This document shows, in pieces, positions 9,199 through 19,216 of a stretch of DNA of 64,000 bases (its first letter is position 1; the number at the start of each line of letters is the position of its first letter). The stretch comes from a bacterium (GTDB lineage: Bacteria; Desulfobacterota; Desulfocorpusculales; Desulfocorpusculum): positions 1 through 64,000 of the forward strand of contig JBBFLE010000013.1 of NCBI GenBank assembly GCA_037481695.1, given 5' to 3'. The notes beneath the pieces were generated by a model that saw only the letters and a list, made by a program, of their open reading frames with translations, did not search any database and was not told the origin of the DNA. The position numbers were made by a program, and so were the translations under genes.

Positions 9199-9216
9199 CC
9201 CTTCCCCATGGAAGGG
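9199..9216. promoter_or_regulatory. Hairpin between truB and rpsO
   Basis: A perfect 7-bp stem CCCTTCC / GGAAGGG with a 4-base loop lies in the 64-bp gap upstream of rpsO. There is no U-run after it on the minus strand, so an RNA-processing or S15-leader element is as likely as a terminator. Confidence 0.35.
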
Positions 9217-9233
9217 TCTGAAGCTAAGTGGGC

Positions 9234-10160
9234 TCAATTGCCGCTCCATATTTGTTCAGGATGGATATACGCACCAGCAGCTTCCCCCATGATTAATCCT
9301 ATACCAAGAAAACTCCCCAGCTCATCCATAAGTACCACCCTCTCGCCCTCTTGATGATCGCATTGCAGTTGCCCAGAGAAAGCCTCCTGAGGCAGATCCT
9401 GTCCATGTCTTGCCTTGCGGGCCCATGGAGAGCTCAGCAGCACCTTTTTCCACTGCGACAGGACTCTTTCCAAGGGCCACACCCTCGCCATCAGTGCTTC
9501 CCCTCTCAGAGACCGTACCTCTTCCCACTGCAAGGCATCTTCTACCCTCAGGTGGCCCACTGCCACCCGTCTCAATTCGGCCAGATGCCCTCCACATCCC
9601 AGAACTTTTCCCAAATCCCTGGCCAGAGATCTCATGTAAGTACCCTTGGAACACCTGACTCGGAATCTTACCAGGGGGATCTCCACTTCTTTGAGCTCCA
9701 GCTCGTGAATTTGGACCTTTACTGGCTGCAAATCCACTTCCTCGCCCCTTCTGGCCCTCTTATAAGAAGGCACCCCCCTTAACTTCTTGGCAGAGAAACG
9801 TGGGGGAAGCTGTGTTATCTCCCCTCGAAATGCCTCCAGGACTCTTTCAACATCCTCCCGCGTCAGCCCTTCCACATCCCGCTTGAGAATCACCTGGCCT
9901 GTGGCATCATCGGTATCAGTGTCCTCACCCAACAGAATGCTCCCCACATACTCTTTGTCCCAGGCCGTGATGTAATGGGCCAGCCTGGTTGCCTTTCCCA
10001 GACAAAGGACCAGTAGTCCCGTGGCAAAGGGATCAAGAGTGCCTGTATGGCCCACCTTCTTTATCCTGGACCAACGCCGAACCCGATCCACCACCCCAAA
10101 AGAGGTGAGTCCCGATGGTTTGTCCAAAAGAAGCACCCCAGGTACCTGATCTTTTATCAA
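9234..10160 (-). CDS. truB: tRNA pseudouridine-55 synthase
   Basis: A 308-residue enzyme that isomerises U55 in the T-loop of tRNAs. It starts with the family N-terminus GVLLLDKPSGLTSFGVVDRV and carries the catalytic aspartate in GHTGTLDPFATGLLVLCLG. The later CSKGTYMRSLARDLGKVLGC segment is also typical, and a PUA-like C-terminal part follows. The start codon overlaps the nrnA stop (ATGA type), indicating translational coupling. Confidence 0.97.
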   Translation of the reverse strand: MIKDQVPGVLLLDKPSGLTSFGVVDRVRRWSRIKKVGHTGTLDPFATGLLVLCLGKATRLAHYITAWDKEYVGSILLGEDTDTDDATGQVILKRDVEGLTREDVERVLEAFRGEITQLPPRFSAKKLRGVPSYKRARRGEEVDLQPVKVQIHELELKEVEIPLVRFRVRCSKGTYMRSLARDLGKVLGCGGHLAELRRVAVGHLRVEDALQWEEVRSLRGEALMARVWPLERVLSQWKKVLLSSPWARKARHGQDLPQEAFSGQLQCDHQEGERVVLMDELGSFLGIGLIMGEAAGAYIHPEQIWSGN

Positions 10161-11122
10161 AGAGCCTCCTCCAAAGCTGAAAGCAGGCTCCTTTCCAGCT
10201 CTGCGGCAGACCCCTTCAGAGTAAAACCAGCTGCATTGGGGTGCCCTCCTCCACCGAACCTGGATGCCACCTCCCCTACATCCACTGCGCCTCTGGAACG
10301 AAGGTTCACCCGATATTCGCTGTCATCTCGCTCCCTTATGAGAGCCGCCACCTCCACTCCCTTTATGGACCTGGGGATATCCACGAATCCATCGGTCATC
10401 TCATCTTCGGCCCCCACCTCTCGGAACATGGGGCGGGTTATCCACACCAGGGCCACCCTCCCTCCCTTTAGCAAACGAAGGGTGTTCAGGGCCAGGCCCA
10501 GCAACTTGAAACGTTCCGGAGGAAAACTCTCATAGACTTGCTCCACCAGGAGCCGGTGGTCAGCACCGGCCGCCAGCAGGGCGCCTGCCACCTCCAGGGC
10601 TCTTGGGGTGGTATTGGAAAACCGAAAGGAACCTGTATCTGTCATGAGCCCTGCGTAAAGGGCCGTGGCAGCATTGGGGGGCAATGTGACCCCGAGCTGC
10701 AGGGCTATGTCATAGATCAGCTCTGCTGTGGCCGCGGCCTCGGTTCGAATCAGCCCAGTGCCTTCAATAGGCTCTCTAGGAGGGTGGTGATCCACCACCA
10801 CCATGTGACCCTTGCCTTTGAATCTCACAAAACTCTCCCCCACCCTATGGGAGGTGGAGCAGTCCAGCAGAAAGGTGGCCTGGAACATGGCCCCCTGAGG
10901 CAGCTCGTTTTCAATTCTTTCAACACCCGGCAAAAAGCGGTACATGTGGGGAATGGGCTCTCGATTGTAAATCTTCACTTTCTTGCCCAAAGCTTCCAAT
11001 ATGAGCGCCAGGCCCAAAGAGGAACCTATGGCATCCCCATCTGGATTCACGTGTGAAACAACCAGAAACCTTTCCTGACTTAGGATGAGTCTCGCAATTT
11101 CAGAGACCACCTCGCTACTCAT
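10157..11122 (-). CDS. nrnA: DHH-family phosphoesterase, NrnA-like oligoribonuclease / pAp phosphatase
   Basis: A 321-residue DHH/DHHA1 enzyme. DHH motifs include VSHVNPDGDAIGSSLGL and VDHHPPREP; the DHHA1 domain ends in SRFGGGGHPNAAGF. NrnA-type enzymes degrade 2-5-mers of RNA and dephosphorylate 3'-phosphoadenosine 5'-phosphate, which fits beside rbfA, truB and pnp in an RNA-metabolism operon. The ATG at 11122 overlaps the end of rbfA and follows GCAGGAGTCAGG. A longer in-frame reading to 11191 adds 23 non-conserved residues. Confidence 0.92.
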   Translation of the reverse strand: MSSEVVSEIARLILSQERFLVVSHVNPDGDAIGSSLGLALILEALGKKVKIYNREPIPHMYRFLPGVERIENELPQGAMFQATFLLDCSTSHRVGESFVRFKGKGHMVVVDHHPPREPIEGTGLIRTEAAATAELIYDIALQLGVTLPPNAATALYAGLMTDTGSFRFSNTTPRALEVAGALLAAGADHRLLVEQVYESFPPERFKLLGLALNTLRLLKGGRVALVWITRPMFREVGAEDEMTDGFVDIPRSIKGVEVAALIRERDDSEYRVNLRSRGAVDVGEVASRFGGGGHPNAAGFTLKGSAAELERSLLSALEEAL

Positions 11123-11471
11123 TTCCTGACTCCTGCTGCAGTTGCCTGAATATCTTCTCCATCCGCTCCCCTTGTTCCATAGAATTGTCAAATACGAAGA
11201 AGATCTCCGGCATGAACTTCAGATGAAGCCTCGAGGCCAGCTCCCGCTTGATGAAGCCATGTGCGCTTCGAAGCCCTTGGGCTGCCTGAGCACGATCCAG
11301 CTCTGAGCCCAGAACACTGTAGAAAACCCTGGCCACCCTGAGGTCAGGGCTCAAGTCCACTTGGGTTATGCTCACAAAACCTATCCTAGGATCTCTGACC
11401 TTCCTGATAAGGAGATCAGAGATCTCTTCCCTTATGCGAACACCTACTCGCTTTCTTCTCTCACCAGCCAT
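11115..11471 (-). CDS. rbfA: 30S ribosome-binding factor A
   Basis: A 118-residue single-KH-fold protein for late 30S maturation near the 5' end of 16S rRNA. Family features visible are RVGVRIREEISDLLIRKVRD, DLRVARVFYSVLG and LHLKFMPEIFFVFDNSMEQG. The start at 11471 (MAGERRKRVG) matches the family N-terminus and overlaps the end of the DUF503 gene. Placement between infB and truB is the classical order. Confidence 0.96.
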   Translation of the reverse strand: MAGERRKRVGVRIREEISDLLIRKVRDPRIGFVSITQVDLSPDLRVARVFYSVLGSELDRAQAAQGLRSAHGFIKRELASRLHLKFMPEIFFVFDNSMEQGERMEKIFRQLQQESGNE

Positions 11472-11763
11472 GATCACCAAAGTGCAAGATCTCGGTCTGC
11501 ACATCCACCACTTCGCTCAGTTGTAAGTCCTCTATGAAGTTGACCACCTTGTCCATGACCGAGCGAACTACCCTGCTGTCTGAGCCCACCACTGCAACCC
11601 CCAAGAGTATGCTTTGCCACAGATCCTGATCTCCCACCTCCGCTACCGCCACGCTGAACCTGCTTCTGACTCTATCCAGAGTCTTTCTGACCACCTGCCG
11701 CTTCCCTTTCAAGGAGTGGTTATCATAAAGAAGTAACTGAATCCTTCCTACCCCAACGACCAT
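11461..11763 (-). CDS. DUF503 (YlxP-like) protein
   Basis: A 100-residue protein beginning MVVGVGRIQLLLYDNHSLKG. The HSLKGKR pattern and later VAVAEVGDQDLWQ are typical of the DUF503/YlxP family, which is commonly found between infB and rbfA and is thought to be ribosome-associated. The start at 11763 is chosen by family alignment rather than the in-frame ATG at 11811. The gene overlaps rbfA by 11 bp. Confidence 0.93.
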   Translation of the reverse strand: MVVGVGRIQLLLYDNHSLKGKRQVVRKTLDRVRSRFSVAVAEVGDQDLWQSILLGVAVVGSDSRVVRSVMDKVVNFIEDLQLSEVVDVQTEILHFGDHGW

Positions 11764-11878
11764 ACCTGACTCCCACAGCCTTCCACTGCCTCCAACCCCC
11801 GAGAAATGCAATGGGCCCGCCCTTGGGTCACTTACTGCTGAGGGACTGCCTTGAATCCGGCAGATGCACCAGCTCCGC

Positions 11879-14689
11879 TTAGAGCTCTGCGGCCACCTCC
11901 TCCACTTCGTAAGCCTCTATCACATCGCCCACCTTCACGTCGTTGAAGTTTTCCAGGTGTATTCCGCAGTCTTGACCCTCCAGAACCTCCTTTACGTCTT
12001 CCTGATAGCGACGCAAGGTGGCAATCTTGCCATCGTAAATTACCACATTGTCCCTCAAGAGCCTCGCCTTGGCTCCCCTTACCACCCTGCCCTGCTTAAC
12101 CATTGTGCCTGCCACCATGCCCACCTTGGATATTCTGAAGGTCTGCACCACTTCGCCCCTACCCAGAAGGTTCTCCCTGCGGGTGGGCTCCAACATTCCC
12201 CTCAGGGCTTTTTCCACATCCTCTATGAGTTCATAAATTATGTTGTATACACGGATATCAACGCCCTGTTCCTCAGCCAGCGCCTGTGCTCGGGGCTCAG
12301 GCCTGACATTGAACCCTACGATCACCGCGTTGGATGCTGCAGCCAGGTTAACATCATTTTCTGTTATGCCGCCCACAGAGGCATGAAGCACGCTTATCTT
12401 TATCTTTTCACCCCCCATCCTGGAGAGAGTATCCCTCAAGGTCTCAATGGAGCCCTGTACGTCTCCCTTTACCACCACTGCCAGCTCCTTGACCTCCCCC
12501 GTGTCCATTTGCTCTTTGATCCTATCCAGAGCCACTCTGCCTGTTTGAGCCATTCCTTCCCTACGCATCTTTTCGCGTCTGAACAACTCTATGTCTCTGG
12601 CCTCTTTCTCGTAGGCCACAACCCAGAACCTCTCTCCTGCAGCCGGCACCCCCGAAGCTCCCACAACCTCCACAGGCGTAGAAGGACCAGCCTCCTCCAG
12701 CTTTCTGCCCAGGTGATCCAGCATCATTCTGACCTTGCCTGAGTACATGCCCGCCACAAAGGCATCGTTGAGCCTTAGGGTGCCTTCCTGGATCAAGACC
12801 GTGGCAAGGGGCCCGCGCCTCTTGTCCAGCCTGGCCTCGATCACAGTGCCCCTGGCGGGTCTGTCTGGGTTTGCCTTAAGTTCCAGCACTTCAGCCTGTA
12901 TGAGTATGTTTTCCAGAAGAGTATCTATGTTCATGCGTTGCTTGGCTGAGACATCACAGAAGATGGTATCTCCGCCCCAAGCTTCAGGCACCAGGCCCAA
13001 AGAGGCCAGCTCATGGCGCACTCTCTCAGGATCAGCATTAGGTTTGTCTATCTTATTGACCGCCACGATGATGGGAACCCCAGCTGCTTTTGCGTGGTCA
13101 ATGGCCTCCCTGGTTTGGTTCATCACTCCGTCGTCGGCAGCCACCACCAGGACCACCACATCAGTCACCTGGGCCCCCCTGGCCCTCAAAGAGGTGAAGG
13201 CTTCATGACCTGGAGTATCCAGGAAGGTAATGAGTTGCCCCTTCACCTCCACCTGATAGGCTCCGATATGCTGGGTGATACCCCCCACCTCATTTTCGGT
13301 GACATGGGTCTGTCTTATGGCATCCAGCAAAGAGGTCTTTCCATGATCCACGTGCCCCATGACCGTCACAACAGGTGGACGGGGCTTCAGGTTGCCTTCG
13401 GCCTCTGGAGTCGCCGCCTCTTCCAGCAGCTCCTCCACCCGGCTTAGCACCCGCTCCACCTCATAGCCGAACTCGCTGGCCACCAGGGCTGCTTCGTCCG
13501 GATCCAGCATCTGATTGACAGTGGCTATGACTCCCATCCCAAGAAGGCTCTTTATCACCTCACTGCTCTTGACCCCCATCCTCTTGGCAAGTTCACCAAC
13601 CGTGATGGACTCCATCACGCGGATCTTGCGCTTGACAGCTTTGGGAATGGTCAGTTCAGGCCTTTTTTGCTCCTTTTCCTTGCGTTTTCTGGGCCCAAAG
13701 GGCAGCCCCCTCTCTCTTTCCTCTAACTCTGCCCTGAGCTGTATGACCTCTTTCTTCTTAGTTTTTCCTCTACCTGGCTTCTCCTGTGTCACCACCTCAA
13801 AAGCTTTTAGGGATTTCTTCTTGGCCTTACCCCAAGCCTCCTTTTCCGCAACAGGAGCAGAAAGTTCGGGACCAAGGGATACCAGAGGAGTCGAGGCCAC
13901 AGAAGCTGGTTTGCGGGGAGGCTCGGGCCTGGGACGATGCAAAACCTTGGCAGGCTCCACTCCAACTTCCCTTCGCATGGGATGGGCTCTTGCGGGCTTC
14001 TCTGGAGCCAGCTGGGGGGGCTCCACCTCAGGCCGAGAAGGTACCGTCGCTGGCTCCGGCTCCAAGGCTTTTCCCTCGGGCTTCTTCTCATCCGGCCTGG
14101 CTACCCCCTGGAGCTCTTCCACCTGGGGCTTTTGCTCCTGTGAAACCTCTTTCTCCTTTTTGGGCTCAACGGAAACCGCCTTGGGCTCTTGCTCTTTGGC
14201 AACAGGCCTCCTGATCACGATGGCTGCCTGTTCATGACGTTCCTTTTTCTTCTTGCGGGGCTTCTCAGGCGGCTGCTCCAAGGGTAATGCCACTTCACTG
14301 GAAGCCTCATGCTCGACCCGTACCTCTGGCTCCTCCGAGGACTTCTGTTCCACTGGCTGTGGTTCCGGAGTCGAAACAGGTGTTGGGACTGATGGCGACG
14401 GCTCCGTCTGGGCTGCTTGGGGGGCAGGAGCTTGTGTGGCAACCGTTTCTGGAGGCTCTTCCACCGCTTTCACAGGACGCCTGCGGATCACCGTGGACTT
14501 GACCCGCTGCTCGCTGACCTTTTGTTTTTTTTGCACATGGGATATGGTGGCCCTGACCTTGGCCACTTCATCGTCGTCTAGGATACTGATGTGACTTGAT
14601 ACGAATACACCCAATTCCCTCAAATGATTCAAAAGGGACTTGGGATCGATCTGGTATTCCTCTGCCAATTCAAAGACCTTCATAGGCAT
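11879..14689 (-). CDS. infB: Translation initiation factor IF-2
   Basis: A 936-residue initiation GTPase that delivers fMet-tRNA to the 30S subunit. There are two IF2_N modules, one at the extreme N-terminus (KVFELAEEYQIDPKSLLNHL) and one at about 355-405 (ITVGELAKRMGVKSSEVIKS). They are separated by a roughly 300-residue linker rich in Pro, Glu, Lys and Ala. The G-domain carries GHVDHGKT (G1), DTPGHEAF (G3) and NKID (G4), and domains II-IV follow. The linker is long compared with many bacteria. The start at 14689 has a G-rich stretch 10 bases upstream. Confidence 0.98.
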   Translation of the reverse strand: MPMKVFELAEEYQIDPKSLLNHLRELGVFVSSHISILDDDEVAKVRATISHVQKKQKVSEQRVKSTVIRRRPVKAVEEPPETVATQAPAPQAAQTEPSPSVPTPVSTPEPQPVEQKSSEEPEVRVEHEASSEVALPLEQPPEKPRKKKKERHEQAAIVIRRPVAKEQEPKAVSVEPKKEKEVSQEQKPQVEELQGVARPDEKKPEGKALEPEPATVPSRPEVEPPQLAPEKPARAHPMRREVGVEPAKVLHRPRPEPPRKPASVASTPLVSLGPELSAPVAEKEAWGKAKKKSLKAFEVVTQEKPGRGKTKKKEVIQLRAELEERERGLPFGPRKRKEKEQKRPELTIPKAVKRKIRVMESITVGELAKRMGVKSSEVIKSLLGMGVIATVNQMLDPDEAALVASEFGYEVERVLSRVEELLEEAATPEAEGNLKPRPPVVTVMGHVDHGKTSLLDAIRQTHVTENEVGGITQHIGAYQVEVKGQLITFLDTPGHEAFTSLRARGAQVTDVVVLVVAADDGVMNQTREAIDHAKAAGVPIIVAVNKIDKPNADPERVRHELASLGLVPEAWGGDTIFCDVSAKQRMNIDTLLENILIQAEVLELKANPDRPARGTVIEARLDKRRGPLATVLIQEGTLRLNDAFVAGMYSGKVRMMLDHLGRKLEEAGPSTPVEVVGASGVPAAGERFWVVAYEKEARDIELFRREKMRREGMAQTGRVALDRIKEQMDTGEVKELAVVVKGDVQGSIETLRDTLSRMGGEKIKISVLHASVGGITENDVNLAAASNAVIVGFNVRPEPRAQALAEEQGVDIRVYNIIYELIEDVEKALRGMLEPTRRENLLGRGEVVQTFRISKVGMVAGTMVKQGRVVRGAKARLLRDNVVIYDGKIATLRRYQEDVKEVLEGQDCGIHLENFNDVKVGDVIEAYEVEEVAAEL

Positions 14690-14943
14690 GCGATCGTTTC
14701 CCCCGTCGAGGCGTCAGAGAGCAATAAAGGCTCGCCTGCCCTCATCTTGATGACCAGTCTATTACCCCCGCCAACACAAGGCCGAATCTAAGCACCATCC
14801 CTATACCCAAGAGATCCTCTTGAAGCCAAAAACGATTCCCGTTCCAAAGATCTCTGCCTCAGTAGCCTCTTCTAAGAACTCTGGAGAAGAAACTTCCCTT
14901 GGCCTGGACTCCTGTAAGAAAGCCACACCTTGGGGCCCAGGGC

Positions 14944-16431
<1,488 letters not shown>

Positions 16432-16473
16432 CCTTCATCACTCCTTGCTGCGATGGTCAGGAGGACCATACCA

Positions 16474-16926
16474 CTAATCCAAGAGCCTGGCCCTGGCGAT
16501 CTCTGATAGAGGAATCCTTTGGATTTCTCCAGAGGTTTGAAGCTCCAAGACTCCGTCTTGGAGCCCCAAGAGAATGCCCTGAAGAAATTTCCGATTCCCA
16601 CCCCAGGGCTTCACCTTTACCCTGTGGCCACACCATCTTTGGAAATCCTCAGGCTTGCGCAGTGGCCGTTGCGGCCCAGGGGATGAAACCTCCAAACGAT
16701 ATGGATGGTCTATGGGATCCTTGGCGTCCAGTAGGTCTCCCACCTCACGGCTCACCAAGGCACAATCATTCAGGCTCACTCCCCCTTCTTTCCTGTCTAT
16801 GTAAAGACGCAGCACCCATCCCCGCGGCTCCCTTTGGAACTCAATCTCCACCAGTTGCAAATCGTGGGAGACCACAATGGGCTCCAACATGGCCCAAAGC
16901 TTTTCTTGGAGTTGCCTCTGCTCCAT
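16474..16926 (-). CDS. rimP: Ribosome maturation factor RimP
   Basis: A protein of about 150 residues for 30S assembly. Family features are VEIEFQREPRGWVLRLYIDR, SREVGDLLDAKDPI and YRLEVSSPGPQRPLRKPEDF. The ATG at 16926 gives the normal family length; an ATG at 16974 is in frame but adds 16 unconserved residues. It is the first protein gene after tRNA-Gly and is followed by nusA 42 bp on. Confidence 0.94.
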   Translation of the reverse strand: MEQRQLQEKLWAMLEPIVVSHDLQLVEIEFQREPRGWVLRLYIDRKEGGVSLNDCALVSREVGDLLDAKDPIDHPYRLEVSSPGPQRPLRKPEDFQRWCGHRVKVKPWGGNRKFLQGILLGLQDGVLELQTSGEIQRIPLSEIARARLLD

Positions 16927-16981
16927 CTCCACCAGAAAAAAAACCCCAATCTTTTCCGAAAGAATGGGGTCCATGCAGGCC

Positions 16982-17006
16982 GCGCCGTCCTATAGGGGAG
17001 CGGCGC
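16982..17006. promoter_or_regulatory. Hairpin between tRNA-Gly and rimP
   Basis: A GC-rich hairpin pairs GCGCCGTCC with GGA-G-CGGCGC (one bulged base) around a 6-base loop. No U-run follows on the minus strand, so it is more likely a processing or attenuation element that lets transcription pass from the tRNA into rimP-nusA-infB. Confidence 0.4.
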
Positions 17007-17028
17007 AGCATAACCCGGTTTTCGGACT

Positions 17029-17104
17029 TGGAGCGGGCAACGGGCCTCGAACCCGCGACACCGAGCTTGGGAAGCTCGTACTCTACCAACTGAGCTATGC
17101 CCGC
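17029..17104 (-). tRNA. tRNA-Gly (anticodon CCC)
   Basis: A complete cloverleaf reads on the minus strand. The acceptor stem GCGGGCA pairs with TGCCCGC. The D-arm is GCTC / GAGT, the anticodon stem CGAGC / GCTCG with loop TTCCCAA, and the T-arm GCGGG / CCCGT around TTCGAGG. The discriminator base is T, as usual for tRNA-Gly, and CCA is encoded at 17029-17031. It would decode GGG. It lies directly upstream of rimP, analogous to tRNA-fMet (metY) upstream of rimP in E. coli. Confidence 0.95.
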
Positions 17105-17114
17105 ATCACATTAT

Positions 17115-17143
17115 TTTCTACCTCAAGCTATAGCAATTGTCAA
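17115..17143 (-). promoter_or_regulatory. Sigma-70-type promoter for tRNA-Gly (and possibly rimP-nusA-infB)
   Basis: On the minus strand a perfect -35 TTGACA (17138-17143) is followed after 17 bp by TAGAAA (17115-17120). Transcription would start within a few bases of the mature tRNA 5' end at 17104. The element fits into the 47-bp gap between prmA and the tRNA. Confidence 0.65.
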
Positions 17144-17151
17144 GCCAGCCT

Positions 17152-17991
17152 TCACAAATCCTTCAAATGGGTAGTGCCCATCCCGTTTCCCTCAAGCAAG
17201 AAAGCACTCCAAGCTCCTTGGACACGACTTTTTGCCACCCTCATGGGCGTCTTTTCAATGGCACTTAACAGCTTCCCAGCCTGGGATCCCACTACTCCAG
17301 CCAGTATGCACCAGGGAATTCTCCATAGGCTTGACCGAGATACCATTTCCAAAAGGAGTTCCAGGTGTAGATTGGCCATCACCAGTTGGACCGGGTTTTC
17401 CAAATACTCCAAGGCATCACCAAGTCTCACAATTACTCGGTCCTCCAAAAGATTTCTGGTCACATTGGCCCTGGCGGTTTCAACAGCCACCGGTTGGCAG
17501 TCCACGGCCAGCACACGCGAGGCTCCAAGCTTGGCTGCAGCCAAAGCAAGGATACCTGATCCTGTTCCCAAATCCAGCACCTCCTTGGGAGTTGCCAGCC
17601 CATAGAGGAAAACCAAGAGTTCCAAACAGGCTCTGGTAGAGCCATGGAACCCGGATCCAAAGCTCACACCGGGATCCACCAGAAGAGCCTGGGGTCTATC
17701 CGGAGAAATCCAAGGCGGGCTCACACACAGCGGGCCAACGCAAAAAGGCCTCAGAGCAGTACCAGCTTCCCAGTCCTGGTAAGGTATGATGGTTTCGCAA
17801 CGAACTCTAATGTTCCCCCTTCTCAAGGCCTCCTTTTCCACTTCTTCCCGATGGGCACTCGAGAAAAAGACAAATGAATAACCAGCCTCATACCAGCAGC
17901 CCAGGAAGCCCTTCTCCCTCCACCCTGAGGGAATCCCTTGCAGAATGCCTTCCAGCTCGTAGATGTAAAGCTGCTCGTACGGACCGCCCAT
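17152..17991 (-). CDS. prmA: Ribosomal protein L11 methyltransferase-like (PrmA family)
   Basis: A 279-residue SAM-dependent methyltransferase. The PrmA signature DPGVSFGSGFHGSTRACLEL corresponds to the family DPGxAFGTGxHxTT. Motif I is VLDLGTGSGILALAAAKLGA, and motif IV reads ANLHLELLLEM where canonical PrmA has ANI-type residues. The N-terminal L11-recognition domain is short, so the target could differ from L11. It is placed just upstream of tRNA-Gly and the translation operon. Confidence 0.82.
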   Translation of the reverse strand: MGGPYEQLYIYELEGILQGIPSGWREKGFLGCWYEAGYSFVFFSSAHREEVEKEALRRGNIRVRCETIIPYQDWEAGTALRPFCVGPLCVSPPWISPDRPQALLVDPGVSFGSGFHGSTRACLELLVFLYGLATPKEVLDLGTGSGILALAAAKLGASRVLAVDCQPVAVETARANVTRNLLEDRVIVRLGDALEYLENPVQLVMANLHLELLLEMVSRSSLWRIPWCILAGVVGSQAGKLLSAIEKTPMRVAKSRVQGAWSAFLLEGNGMGTTHLKDL

Positions 17992-18182
17992 TTCAAATCC
18001 TAAATCAAGCCACTCTCCCAGAAAGGAAACCCAGGGCTAAGTTAGTGACCTCCCAACTCAACCTCTAAAGGTACAAGAACTTGCTTGTTTACTGATAAAA
18101 GCTTGAGCCTGCGTAATTTGGATCCAGCTAGGAATTGGACATATGAGCCCCCCAAAGCCGCTCTCTTTCATTGGGGCCCTCA

Positions 18183-18878
18183 TCAGGACAGAAATCTCAT
18201 CAAGTAAGACATCTGGTTTCCCACCAAGAGCAAGCCCAGAACAACCAAGGCACATCCGCTTCCCAACCTTATCCAAAACATGAAACGACTCGCCGCCCTA
18301 AGACGAGGCAGAATGGCCCCGGTGGCAAACCCAAGGGCAACAAATGGCAGGCTCAATCCCAGGGAAAATAGACACAGAAGCACAACGCCCTGCTCCACTG
18401 TCTCCCTTGTGCCCGCATAGGCAAGAATAGAGCCCAGCACCGGCCCAAGACAAGGAGTCCAGCCTGCTGCAAAGGCAACCCCAACCAGGAATGCTCCCAA
18501 GCCATGGGCTGGACGACCCCTGAGATGAAAACGCATTTCTCTCTGCAAGAAGCTTGCTCTGATCAAACCCAATTGATGAAGCCCGAAGATTATCACCACC
18601 AAACCACCCAATATTTCCAAGGCCCTCTGATTGGCCCCCATGATCCTCCCCAATGTGGTGGCAGTGGCCCCCAGTATCACAAAGATAGATGAAAACCCCA
18701 GGCAAAAAAGCAACACCGGAGGAAGGATTTCTTTGCTCACAGGCCTGTCTGCCAGGATCTCTTCCACAGCCTTTCCCGTGATAAAAGACATATATGCGGG
18801 CAGTAAAGGCAAGATACAAGGGCTAAAAAATGTTAGAATTCCGGCCCCAAAGGCCAGGGCCCATGAAACCTCAGTCAT
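18183..18878 (-). CDS. ccdA: Cytochrome c biogenesis protein CcdA (thiol-disulfide transporter)
   Basis: A 231-residue polytopic inner-membrane protein with six predicted helices in two symmetric halves. Each half has a Pro-flanked cysteine: FFSPCILPLLPAY and GWTPCLGPVLGS. These are the redox pair that passes reductant from cytoplasmic thioredoxin to periplasmic partners. It is the short CcdA type, without DsbD soluble domains. GGGGAGG precedes the start. No periplasmic thioredoxin-like partner is adjacent in the window. Confidence 0.93.
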   Translation of the reverse strand: MTEVSWALAFGAGILTFFSPCILPLLPAYMSFITGKAVEEILADRPVSKEILPPVLLFCLGFSSIFVILGATATTLGRIMGANQRALEILGGLVVIIFGLHQLGLIRASFLQREMRFHLRGRPAHGLGAFLVGVAFAAGWTPCLGPVLGSILAYAGTRETVEQGVVLLCLFSLGLSLPFVALGFATGAILPRLRAASRFMFWIRLGSGCALVVLGLLLVGNQMSYLMRFLS

Positions 18879-18912
18879 GCCTGATGCCTCCCCGTTCCTT
18901 TAGTCTCCTCCT

Positions 18913-18933
18913 GCCAGGAGCATTGCTCCTGGC
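18913..18933. promoter_or_regulatory. Inverted repeat upstream of ccdA
   Basis: A perfect 8-bp inverted repeat GCCAGGAG / CTCCTGGC with a 5-base loop lies 35-55 bp before the ccdA start. It has no T-run. It may be an operator or an mRNA leader hairpin. Confidence 0.3.
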
Positions 18934-19216
18934 CTCCACAGGCAGCAATGAATACTGGGCACCCAGCTATATCCCCATGGGAACATGATTCTTCTTCCTC
19001 AAGCTTCCAAGGTGCGCCTTTTCAAGCCTGGGGACGGTCTTGGAGCCTCATACAAGTCCTTGGGAAGCCCTGGAAAGTAAAATCCCAAGAGCGTCTTTGT
19101 TGGCCGCAATGGCCACCAGGATCATTGTAAACTTTGGCGCCCAGAGCCCAGTCCTTGTATGAAGGGCTTTGCCTCAAGTATGATACATGATGTTCTTTGG
19201 GAAAAGGGTCCAAGAG

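Noticed and set aside
13515-14237. Open frame of about 240 codons, Ser/Gly-rich, plus strand
   Set aside because: It is antisense to the Pro/Glu/Lys-rich linker of infB, which produces long Ser/Gly-rich shadows by composition alone.
14690-14943. Possible ylxR-like gene between nusA and infB
   Set aside because: Translation of the minus strand gives only frames of about 20-42 codons without the CxxC/GRGAY-type YlxR features.
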